In this document: positions 56,448 to 64,000 of the stretch, piece by piece | Numbering within the stretch: the first letter of the stretch is position 1 | How the letters are laid out: each line of letters opens with the position of its first letter | Source of the DNA: Chitinophagaceae bacterium | Lineage (GTDB): Bacteria > Bacteroidota > Bacteroidia > Chitinophagales > Chitinophagaceae | DNA: 64,000 nt | Assembly (NCBI GenBank): GCA_023957755.1 | Contig: JAMLGT010000012.1 | Coordinates: 1 to 64,000, forward strand | Direction: 5' to 3' | Program-made: the position numbers and the translations under genes | Notes under the pieces: generated by a model | Databases searched by the model: none | The model's input: only the letters and a program-made list of their open reading frames with translations | What the model was told of the DNA's origin: nothing

Positions 56448-56876
56448 CTACTCACCGATCTTTTTCAATTGATAGTGGTCTGCCAATTCGCCGGTTATTA
56501 CTTTTCCTTCCATGTCGAGGGCAAACAGCACATTTTCACCGACCTTAAATTTCATGTTATTGGATGATAGAGTAATCCACGATCCACTCGAATCCCAGGC
56601 GAAAGTGCCTGTTTCATTAAAGGTATTCCGGCCGATGTATTCCTGTGTGAGCGCGTAGGTATTGTCTTCGTTTAGTTGGAGTGTTGTTTTGATTCCTTCG
56701 CAATCGGCGCAGGGAAGTGTGCCTTCGTAAGTCCCCTGCCAGTCGAGCGAGTTCTGACTGTTGTGCATTTCTACTGCTTCTGTATTCTCTTTAATAGGCT
56801 TCGGCTCAGAAACAAAATTGCAAGCACTGAATGTAGTTGCAGTCAGGCTCAGGAACAGCACGATATTCTTTTTCAT
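56448..56876 (-). CDS. NlpE-like (copper resistance/envelope stress) lipoprotein
   Basis: Predicted outer-membrane lipoprotein of 142 residues, start at ATG 56876 giving MKKNIVLFLSLTATTFSAC with cysteine 19. The NlpE N-terminal domain follows: GTYEGTLPCADCEGI with C56 and C59 in a CxxC, and TTLQLNEDNTYALTQEY. It contains only the N-terminal domain, not the C-terminal OB-like domain found in E. coli NlpE. A role in sensing surface contact or copper is known for relatives but not shown here. Confidence 0.9.
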   Translation of the reverse strand: MKKNIVLFLSLTATTFSACNFVSEPKPIKENTEAVEMHNSQNSLDWQGTYEGTLPCADCEGIKTTLQLNEDNTYALTQEYIGRNTFNETGTFAWDSSGSWITLSSNNMKFKVGENVLFALDMEGKVITGELADHYQLKKIGE

Positions 56877-56989
56877 CTCAATCAAATTAATAATTACAAA
56901 ATAATGGTGTTCAAATATCTAAAATAAATCCAGACCAACGGGCAAGTGCCCTGTCATTTTTGATAGTATTAGCATTAGCAGAAATTATC

Positions 56990-59900
56990 TTACTTATCGC
57001 CCACGCTTATTCTTACACCTTCACTGTGGGCTGTAAATTCGGGCGCATACATACTCTGGATAGATGTAATGCCATTGCTAAAGTCGCCTTCATGAGTGAC
57101 AAACATGGAATATTCAAACACGTAAGTTCCTTTGGGCAAATAGCTAAAGAAGAAGTTAGTGCTCACATCCTTTGTACTCTGGTAATACCCTAAACCTCCC
57201 TGCCAGCGATACCCACTAAGTACATCAATAGGTTCCATGCAACTTGCCCTCATATCCTTCATGTGTACATACTCCATGTCGCGGTCGGCTCGCAACTCTA
57301 TTCTGACAGTTATCTTGTCGCCCACGGCTATTTTATCTCCTTCATTAATAGGAATGAGTACAGGCCCACGATCGCTATTTTTTTGCAAAAACAGTTTCTT
57401 GCTGAGCTTCAGGTTTGTTTCTGAAAAAGTGATCTTATCCAGGTCTTCAAAGTATTGCCAATACACAGCTCCCCACGAAGGATTCACTGTACCGGATTTC
57501 TTACCTTCTTCAGTAACAGTAACTTTAATATTTCCCATCTCCGGCTTTACTCTTACTCCGTCAATCATCCTCTTGAAGTATCCGGTGCCTTCTTCCTGTT
57601 TTTCATTTTTGTTATCAAATATCTGGTTGCCAAGGCTGATTTGTACCTGCTTATCGACTGTAAACCAGGTGTCTCCCTGTTGCAGTAGTGCGTACACTGC
57701 TTCGGCAGTAGCTTTGGTAGTGCCCCAACTGTTTGTCTGTTTGTTTTTTAACAGCCAGGTTTTCATTTCGCTAACTGCTGCCACATCCTTTGCCACTTCT
57801 GAGAAAACTTCAATCATGAGTGATTGCGTTTCGATAGGAGCCTGATACCACCAATAGCTGCGCTGGGTCAACTCTTTCCAATACATCCCCAATTCGGAAT
57901 TGACGATTGCATTTTCTCTGAGTGATTTGATTATGTGGCTGCTGACTTTAGATTCGCCTGCTCTGTAGAGCGTAAGTGCTATCATTCCCCGCGCATAAAT
58001 ACCCTGGCTTGTCCAGAATTCTTTGGCCTGATTAAAGTAAAAGTCATAGGCTGCCTGTGCTTCTTTTCTGATTGGAATGTCCTTAAAGAAGCTTCTGGTA
58101 TAAAGATAATGTGCTGAAATATTGGAAAGGTGATTATCACTCTCTTTAAAGCCTTTTAATTTTTTCAGCTTCTGATAATCCTCTGCGATTCTTCTGTCAA
58201 GATAATCGAGGCCTCTGATTGCAATTGCATTAAGATCTCTATTGTTTTTTTCCGGCCATGCCTGCAATGTTTTTAAATGCCCCAAATCTGCCAATATGTA
58301 CTGAGTCATATATCGATCGTCGGGGCCACTGGTGAACCACGGAAACCCACCATTGGAGGTTTGCCTTTCTTTTACAGTTCTCAATGCATTATCCAATTGG
58401 CTGCTCATCTTATTAAGATCAAAGAGCATAGCAATACGGCGCTTTTGCTCTTCTTCATTCTTTGCCTGCATTACCCAGGGGGTTTCTTCAAGCAATACAG
58501 ATTTTAATTCCTGATTCTTTTGAAGGTTGCTGAGCAATGCATCAGCGTTTTGAGTGCGCCATTTGTCAAAGATTGTTTTAAGTCTTGGTGACGCATTGGC
58601 GATGTGCATCGCAAGTGCATTCGCAAAGTAGCGGTTGAAAATCTGCTCTGTACATTCATAAGGATATTCGTTCAGGTAGGGCAACGCCTGTACTGCATAC
58701 CATGCCGGATTAGGTGTATATTCTACTGTAAGCCCATAGTGAGAAAGGGTAGTGCTGCCTCCGCTTTTTAGTAATTTCTCAAAAGAAAATTTTTGGCTGC
58801 CGGTTTTCTTCATGGGTATGGGCAGCGATTCTGTTACCAGCATTCTATTAGTCACTACTGGTACGTACGCTTCTTCCCCATCGTTCATGTTGCCTGCTTT
58901 GGCCACGATGCGATAAGTTACCAGATCGTTGAATCCTTTGGGAATCTTAAACGAAAAGGTAACAGCAACACTTTGCCCGGCGGCTACTGTGAATGATTTT
59001 TCGGTGGTATTATTTTCAAACCATCCATCTACAGAGAGTAGGGTTGAGGAGTTCAGTAGGTGAAATTCTGTATGTCCGGAAATTTCGCGGTCGGTCATGT
59101 TCACTACTTTGGCAGTAAACAGGATACTGTCGCCCTCTCTGAAGAATCTGGGAGGATTAGGAATTACCATAAGGTCTTTTTGGGTAATCACCGACTGTTC
59201 TGCATAGCCAGATGATAAATCCTTGGTATGCGCCAGCGCCATCAGTTTCCACTTTGTGAGTGCCTCAGGCATAGTGAACGAAAGGGTTACATTCCCATCC
59301 TGGTCAGTTCTTAGTTGTGGATAGAAAAAAGCAGTTTCCCTAAAGTCTGATCTCGTCTTCTGAGGTTGGTTATTTTCAGTTGAGTTGATACTTTCTTCGG
59401 GTTTTGCAGGCACAGTGTCTGTATTTGCACCCGGAGCCACAGCAATTTCTTCGTGTAATTCTCCCATCCCACCACTTGGGGATGGTGCTACGGACTTTTC
59501 CATTGCTACCCTGTTTACAGTCAGCGCATCAAATTGTCGATCTGAAACTGATGGATAAGAGCCGGAATAGTCGCTAATCAGAATAATCTCATCGTAGGTG
59601 GTGACAGGGTAATACACATAATTATCAGGATAATCATAATACTCTGCATATTGCACTGTGAAGTTACCTGAAGTGATCCAGTTATTTCGAGGGTAGAAGT
59701 TATGCCAAATATTAAGAGGGCTCCACTTTTGAGGTTTGAACTGGTCTAATGACGCATCATACATTCCGGCGAGCAACTCTGCTGCTGTCTTAGTGTTTTT
59801 ATCTCCGGTAATGGTTAATCGCCATTCCTCTTTGCTGCCAGGTTGTGTTTTTTCTCTGTAGGTGTCAAACCGGATATTTAGTTTCTTGTTATCCCAGGGA

Positions 59901-62900
59901 ACTGCCACATACACCTGTGTGCTATAGAAACGGTTATCTCTGACAAAAAAGTAATTCTTTGCAAAACCGCCCCGATCCTTTTCATGGATAGTGAATGTAA
60001 ACGGCTGCAGGCTATTGTTTACTCTTGTCATCGAGAAAGCGTGCTCCTTACTTTCTTCACTTTTTTCTGTTATCGTTTCTTCAAAAAGATACACGTCAGA
60101 TGCAGATCCGGCATAAATAGTTTTAATGTCTCCAGGTTGTGTAGTAAGCGATTTGTCAGATACAAAAAACATGCTGTTATCAGGTAACTTCCTGCTTTCC
60201 GGATTGAAAATGCTGAAATACTTTACATCTTCCACTTCATTGCCATATCGATCTTTGGAATGAGCTACCGCTACATACCATCCGGCTTTTAGGTCTTTAC
60301 CAATAGAAAAGTCTCCGTTTCCATTCAAAGAATCTGACTTTTCGTACACGGTAGCCAACCTCGCCCATGTTTCGGGTTGGTCTTCCGAGCGGTACACATC
60401 ATTCGGGAAGTATCTTACAAAATCTGCTTCAGACATAACAGTGGTATCCGGTGCTTCCCATAATCTGTTTCTAAGTACTCTTTTCGGGGTTCTTAGTTCG
60501 TATATCTTTAAATCCACCTTTACCTTTTGCGGTTCGTTGCTTAGGTTTCGGGCATTGACTGATACTTTTTTGAAATCATTTACACGCATGGTGGCTTTAT
60601 CGCTCAGCGACAATGAGAGATTGAGCGACTTATAACCTACAGTTATTACGCTTTCGGCGCTTCTGGTTTCGCCATTAATATCTGTTACATCAGCTGTAAC
60701 ACGATAGTCAAAGACAGGATCATTGTCTGCATTTATTGACAAATCAGGTATGGCCTTAAATGTAATGAAGAACTTCCCATTTTGGTCTGTGGTAGTCTCT
60801 CCGTTTTCGATTTCCATAGGATCCGTTGAGGGGATACCTATCCTCCAGAAACGCCAGGGATACGGGAATCTTGCTATTCGTGTAACCCTGTAGGTCACCT
60901 TGGCTCCGCTGATTTGATTTCCTGCGTATGCAATTGCTTCTCCTGAAATTGAAACCGAATCATTGAGTCTGAAAGATTCCTTTGGCTGTTTGATTTCTGC
61001 AAAAAACTTCGGCCGCTTATACTCCTCAACTGATATGTAGTGTGAGTAAGTGCCATAGCCATCCACTTCGATTCTGAAAGTACCATTTAGCTTACCTTGG
61101 GGAAGGGTAAATTTCGTACTGAGCGAACCATATTCATTCAGTTCACCTTTGACTGACTCTGACTTTTGACCATTTGCATCGTAGAGGGTTATGGACAATG
61201 GCTTTTTGTATTGTAAAAGCTTTGGATTACCTGTTTCTCTATCGCGTGTGACTCCGATTATCTTCAGATACACTGTTTGGCCGGGACGGTATATACTTCT
61301 GTCTGTGAAATAGAAAATACGCGCATACTTTTTCTCATACTTCTCCAGAGAGATTGAAGTGTCGTACTTTTCCTTATTTGCAGAAGTAGGGTAATAATAT
61401 TCATTGTGGTCGAGGAACAACCGGTCTTTATTATGAGTTATTTCAAAGCGTACAGGTACTGAACGGTTGTAGGTGATTTTGGCCATACCTCTGCTATCAG
61501 TTGTTACAGTGGTTACCAGATTTTGTTGATAGGTACGTGTTTCATAGTTGTATAATCTACTCCATACTTTGATGGTAGCACCCACTAAAGGCGCTCCGGA
61601 GGTGCGATTAAGTGCCAGTATGTCGTTTGCATTTTTTATAAAACTTATGTTAGATACATGAAAGGGCGTTACAGAAATCGTGTTTTTTTCATTCTTGAAG
61701 TCTTTGTCAGGAGATGCAAGCAGCAGATATTCTCCTATAGGGAGCCCTTCTATTCTGATTTCAGCACTATGCAGGAGGTAGTCAGCCATTGCAGGGAGTT
61801 CTTGAAACCATTGTTTCCTGTACTTCAGGGATTTGTAAATTTTTATTTTCTCACTCTGGTTATTTGCTTTTGCCAGTTGTTGCTTCAGCTTCCCGGTAGA
61901 TGGTATCACGCGGAGATATATGCCTGGAATATTTTTATATTCCACTAATGCTCTGAAATCTTTGCCGGGTATGTTTACATTCTCAGCAGTCAGGCTCAGA
62001 GACTGGTGTGTTATCGACATTATCGCATTAGCTGCCTGGCTGCCTCCTTTACTTTTAGGGTAATCAGAAGTTACTGTTTTCATAATGGCCAGGGCTTCTT
62101 TCATGAGATGACCTTTCTTCGTGCGGTCTGTCTCGGTTTCTGCCCTGGTCATCAAAATTTCGCCCCACAGATAGCCTGCTATAGCAGCAGACGTGTCCTT
62201 GTAGGAAAAATAAATATTTTTCAAGGCTTCTATATATAGATCATCCTTATTCGGAATTCGTGCGTTGTTGTGGACGTACTCTAACCTGGCAATATCCACA
62301 TCTATAAGTGCATCTGCCTGCTCTCTGTGTAACGCAATGAGTTCCTTAAATATGTTGAGTGCTATGAGCGCGGCCGAAGAGGTATCACTTGTTTTGAATA
62401 CTGTATGAATAAATTCTTTAGCGGGGGAAAATGCCTGAGAACTGGTGATTTCAAATGCTTCTGCCGGTTTGGTGATAATGATTTCCGGATTCTTAAAAAA
62501 CGAAAGTGCACGGTGTGCCAGCAAATCAAAAAGAGTGGGGCGCAGGTTACGACTATTGCCCTTATCCAGGATGGCATCAAAATCTTGTATTGATGTAGTC
62601 TTAAGTGAATTATCCTTAAGGCTTTCAAGATATAAATTAGATATTTCACGGAAAAAATCTTCCTTGCTCCATGTATCAATATCTTCTTTCTTAAATTCTT
62701 TTGTTTGTGTGGCGGAATATAACCGATAACGATTTCTGGAAAAATAATCTTCATAGAACTGAGCGGTGATATTCTGCATTACTGATCGGGCAGGCTGGGG
62801 TGCAGTAGCTATTTCCTCCTTCATGGAGCTGATTACCTTCTTGGCGGCATCTTCTTCAATATATGTGAGTTGTGTACTCTTGTAAAGAAGGCATTTAATC

Positions 62901-63106
62901 ACCTGCCCCTCATTCTTAGAGGCTTTGGCCAGTTTGTATATTTTATCAATAGTGGAAAGTGCTGTTTTGGGTAGTCCTTCTGAAATTGCTTTTTCCACTT
63001 CTTTCCATTCCTGATGGTATGTAGGATCCTGCGCTTTTGATTCCATGCTAAAAGTGAGTGTGGTTATAATGAGAAAACAAAAAAGTATTGATCTTCTGCT
63101 CGCCAT
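56990..63106 (-). CDS. Alpha-2-macroglobulin family protein with thioester motif
   Basis: Very large secreted protein, 2038 residues; signal peptide MASRRSILFCFLIITTLTFSMESKAQ. A long N-terminal helical region (to about 350) precedes the first macroglobulin domains. RSIYRPGQTVYLKIIGVTRD near 600 is the MG2 signature and AFFYPQLRTDQDGNVTLSFTMPEALTKWKLMA the A2M signature. The thioester sequence is C1485-T-E-Q1488 in EYPYECTEQIF, the CxEQ pattern of functional bacterial macroglobulins. A terpenoid-like alpha-helical region follows. Traps proteases in relatives. No PBP1C gene is adjacent, unlike in many proteobacteria. Confidence 0.95.
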   Translation of the reverse strand: MASRRSILFCFLIITTLTFSMESKAQDPTYHQEWKEVEKAISEGLPKTALSTIDKIYKLAKASKNEGQVIKCLLYKSTQLTYIEEDAAKKVISSMKEEIATAPQPARSVMQNITAQFYEDYFSRNRYRLYSATQTKEFKKEDIDTWSKEDFFREISNLYLESLKDNSLKTTSIQDFDAILDKGNSRNLRPTLFDLLAHRALSFFKNPEIIITKPAEAFEITSSQAFSPAKEFIHTVFKTSDTSSAALIALNIFKELIALHREQADALIDVDIARLEYVHNNARIPNKDDLYIEALKNIYFSYKDTSAAIAGYLWGEILMTRAETETDRTKKGHLMKEALAIMKTVTSDYPKSKGGSQAANAIMSITHQSLSLTAENVNIPGKDFRALVEYKNIPGIYLRVIPSTGKLKQQLAKANNQSEKIKIYKSLKYRKQWFQELPAMADYLLHSAEIRIEGLPIGEYLLLASPDKDFKNEKNTISVTPFHVSNISFIKNANDILALNRTSGAPLVGATIKVWSRLYNYETRTYQQNLVTTVTTDSRGMAKITYNRSVPVRFEITHNKDRLFLDHNEYYYPTSANKEKYDTSISLEKYEKKYARIFYFTDRSIYRPGQTVYLKIIGVTRDRETGNPKLLQYKKPLSITLYDANGQKSESVKGELNEYGSLSTKFTLPQGKLNGTFRIEVDGYGTYSHYISVEEYKRPKFFAEIKQPKESFRLNDSVSISGEAIAYAGNQISGAKVTYRVTRIARFPYPWRFWRIGIPSTDPMEIENGETTTDQNGKFFITFKAIPDLSINADNDPVFDYRVTADVTDINGETRSAESVITVGYKSLNLSLSLSDKATMRVNDFKKVSVNARNLSNEPQKVKVDLKIYELRTPKRVLRNRLWEAPDTTVMSEADFVRYFPNDVYRSEDQPETWARLATVYEKSDSLNGNGDFSIGKDLKAGWYVAVAHSKDRYGNEVEDVKYFSIFNPESRKLPDNSMFFVSDKSLTTQPGDIKTIYAGSASDVYLFEETITEKSEESKEHAFSMTRVNNSLQPFTFTIHEKDRGGFAKNYFFVRDNRFYSTQVYVAVPWDNKKLNIRFDTYREKTQPGSKEEWRLTITGDKNTKTAAELLAGMYDASLDQFKPQKWSPLNIWHNFYPRNNWITSGNFTVQYAEYYDYPDNYVYYPVTTYDEIILISDYSGSYPSVSDRQFDALTVNRVAMEKSVAPSPSGGMGELHEEIAVAPGANTDTVPAKPEESINSTENNQPQKTRSDFRETAFFYPQLRTDQDGNVTLSFTMPEALTKWKLMALAHTKDLSSGYAEQSVITQKDLMVIPNPPRFFREGDSILFTAKVVNMTDREISGHTEFHLLNSSTLLSVDGWFENNTTEKSFTVAAGQSVAVTFSFKIPKGFNDLVTYRIVAKAGNMNDGEEAYVPVVTNRMLVTESLPIPMKKTGSQKFSFEKLLKSGGSTTLSHYGLTVEYTPNPAWYAVQALPYLNEYPYECTEQIFNRYFANALAMHIANASPRLKTIFDKWRTQNADALLSNLQKNQELKSVLLEETPWVMQAKNEEEQKRRIAMLFDLNKMSSQLDNALRTVKERQTSNGGFPWFTSGPDDRYMTQYILADLGHLKTLQAWPEKNNRDLNAIAIRGLDYLDRRIAEDYQKLKKLKGFKESDNHLSNISAHYLYTRSFFKDIPIRKEAQAAYDFYFNQAKEFWTSQGIYARGMIALTLYRAGESKVSSHIIKSLRENAIVNSELGMYWKELTQRSYWWYQAPIETQSLMIEVFSEVAKDVAAVSEMKTWLLKNKQTNSWGTTKATAEAVYALLQQGDTWFTVDKQVQISLGNQIFDNKNEKQEEGTGYFKRMIDGVRVKPEMGNIKVTVTEEGKKSGTVNPSWGAVYWQYFEDLDKITFSETNLKLSKKLFLQKNSDRGPVLIPINEGDKIAVGDKITVRIELRADRDMEYVHMKDMRASCMEPIDVLSGYRWQGGLGYYQSTKDVSTNFFFSYLPKGTYVFEYSMFVTHEGDFSNGITSIQSMYAPEFTAHSEGVRISVGDK

Positions 63107-63317
63107 GATTAATTGTTTGGTTACAAATGACCGAAAAAAAATCCCTTGGGTTGTATGTAAATATATAATGAAATCAAAATGTTTGCGAATTGCCGCCGGG
63201 TCTCATATAATAGTTGAGATGAAGAGAAATTGAGGATTCCATATATTAAAATTGATTTTGTAGATTTTTTACGACAGTTTTGTGTGGCGCCGGAGAATCA
63301 AACCAATTAGCAAAGGT
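63107..63317. other. Divergent intergenic region
   Basis: This 211-bp stretch should hold the promoters of the macroglobulin gene and of the flippase-like gene. No RNA or regulatory element is recognised. Confidence 0.4.
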
Positions 63318-64000
63318 ATGTCGCAAATCAGGAGGCAAAGTATTTTATCTACAGTTCTGGTGTATGCCGGATTCGCAGCGGGGTTTGTCAATACTTATCT
63401 TTTTACACGTCAGGGGTCTCCCTTTTCTCCTTCTCAGTATGCCATGACCAGCATTTTTCTTGCGGTAGGCAATCTGATGTATGCTTTTTCGAGCCTTGGG
63501 ATGGTAAGTGTGGTTTATAAATTCTATCCTTATTATAAAGATAATCTTCCTCAGAAGAAAATTGACCTGATGGGATGGTCCATCCTGTTTAGCCTTATGG
63601 GATTTTTGCTTATGATGGCAGGTGCATTTATTTTCAAAGATTTGATTGTGCAGAAATTCGCAGGTAATTCTCCTCTCTTTCTACAGTACTTTCGCTGGAT
63701 ATTTCCTTTTGCTTTTGGAATTTTGTTTTTCTCTTTGTTCGAAGCATTTGGATGGAATATACGCCAGTCGGTCTTTACCACTTTTTTGAGGGAGCTGTTT
63801 TTTAAAGGATTAATCACTATACTTATTCTGCTACTAAGTGTCCGGGTTATATCTGACTTTGATTCATTCATAAAATGGTATTCACTGACTTTTGGATTTA
63901 CAGCATTGATTTTAATGCTATATCTAATCTATAAGAATGCATTTTCGATTACTCTGAAACTGAGCCAGGTCACCCGGAAATTTTACAAGAAGATCAGAGC
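63318..64000 (+). CDS. Polysaccharide flippase-like membrane protein (3' end cut by window)
   Basis: From an ATG at 63318 an open frame of 227 codons runs to the window edge. It encodes MSQIRRQSILSTVLVYAGFAAGFVNTYLF followed by alternating hydrophobic segments (six so far) with short polar loops, as in the MATE-like/Wzx flippases that export lipid-linked sugar units. FTRQGSPFSPSQYAMTSIFLAVGNLMYAFSSLGM is typical of the second and third helices in the group. The two glycosyltransferases of the window are too far away to imply co-transcription. Assignment rests on layout only. Confidence 0.78.
   Translation, partial: MSQIRRQSILSTVLVYAGFAAGFVNTYLFTRQGSPFSPSQYAMTSIFLAVGNLMYAFSSLGMVSVVYKFYPYYKDNLPQKKIDLMGWSILFSLMGFLLMMAGAFIFKDLIVQKFAGNSPLFLQYFRWIFPFAFGILFFSLFEAFGWNIRQSVFTTFLRELFFKGLITILILLLSVRVISDFDSFIKWYSLTFGFTALILMLYLIYKNAFSITLKLSQVTRKFYKKIR

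Overview
The window looks like a chromosomal contig from a member of the Bacteroidota, most likely of the Chitinophagaceae/Sphingobacteriia type. Evidence for this is a TonB receptor with STN and carboxypeptidase-like domains followed by a DUF4249 lipoprotein, a type III glutamine synthetase, DUF4136, DUF4199, DUF2461, DUF2807 and DUF983 proteins, OmpA with thrombospondin type 3 repeats, weak Shine-Dalgarno sequences and A/T-rich upstream regions. The species cannot be named from the sequence alone. No tRNA, rRNA operon, CRISPR array or prophage was seen.

Positions 1-6263 hold a type I restriction-modification operon on the minus strand (hsdR, a Y1/HUH transposase-like gene, a 102-bp-period palindrome array, hsdM, hsdS). 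It is the most accessory part of the window. hsdS runs off the left edge.

Positions 6.4-23.2 kb are mostly housekeeping and envelope genes: amino-acid permease, lpxB, a cyclophilin lipoprotein, an S24-type self-cleaving regulator next to ssb, a DUF4136 lipoprotein with a beta-barrel protein, a phosphodiesterase lipoprotein, thioredoxin-fold and LolA-like proteins, pyrG, an epimerase overlapping purL, and a polytopic membrane protein. Positions 23.2-29.9 kb carry glnN (type III), a secreted repeat protein, a head-GIN lipoprotein, guaA and an orphan periplasmic-binding-protein-like protein.

Positions 29.9-36.9 kb form one tight minus-strand operon: small secreted protein, TonB-dependent receptor, DUF4249 lipoprotein, and a secreted protein with macroglobulin-like and plug-like parts. 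This is probably an outer-membrane uptake or surface system of unknown substrate. Positions 37-41 kb carry a dihydroorotase-like protein that has lost its metal ligands, a DUF4199 membrane protein and two glycosyltransferases. gcvP, a DsbA-fold protein without CxxC, xerD, a cysteine-cluster protein and a wall/envelope set (L,D-transpeptidase, RlpA, OmpA) follow.

Positions 50.1-53.3 kb contain a cobalamin riboswitch ahead of class I ribonucleotide reductase nrdB-nrdA. rnpB (RNase P RNA) lies on the minus strand at about 54 kb. A very large alpha-2-macroglobulin gene fills 57-63 kb, and the start of a polysaccharide flippase-like gene runs off the right edge.

A family of non-coding elements with ends close to ATTGTCCGGTTAAAT and internal palindromes recurs at least four times between genes (about 8.2, 10.5, 50.4 and 55.4-56.1 kb). 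The last copy contains a 261-bp tandem duplication. These elements, the palindrome array next to the HUH transposase gene, the riboswitch-RNR leader, and the pseudo-dihydroorotase are the observations most worth following up.
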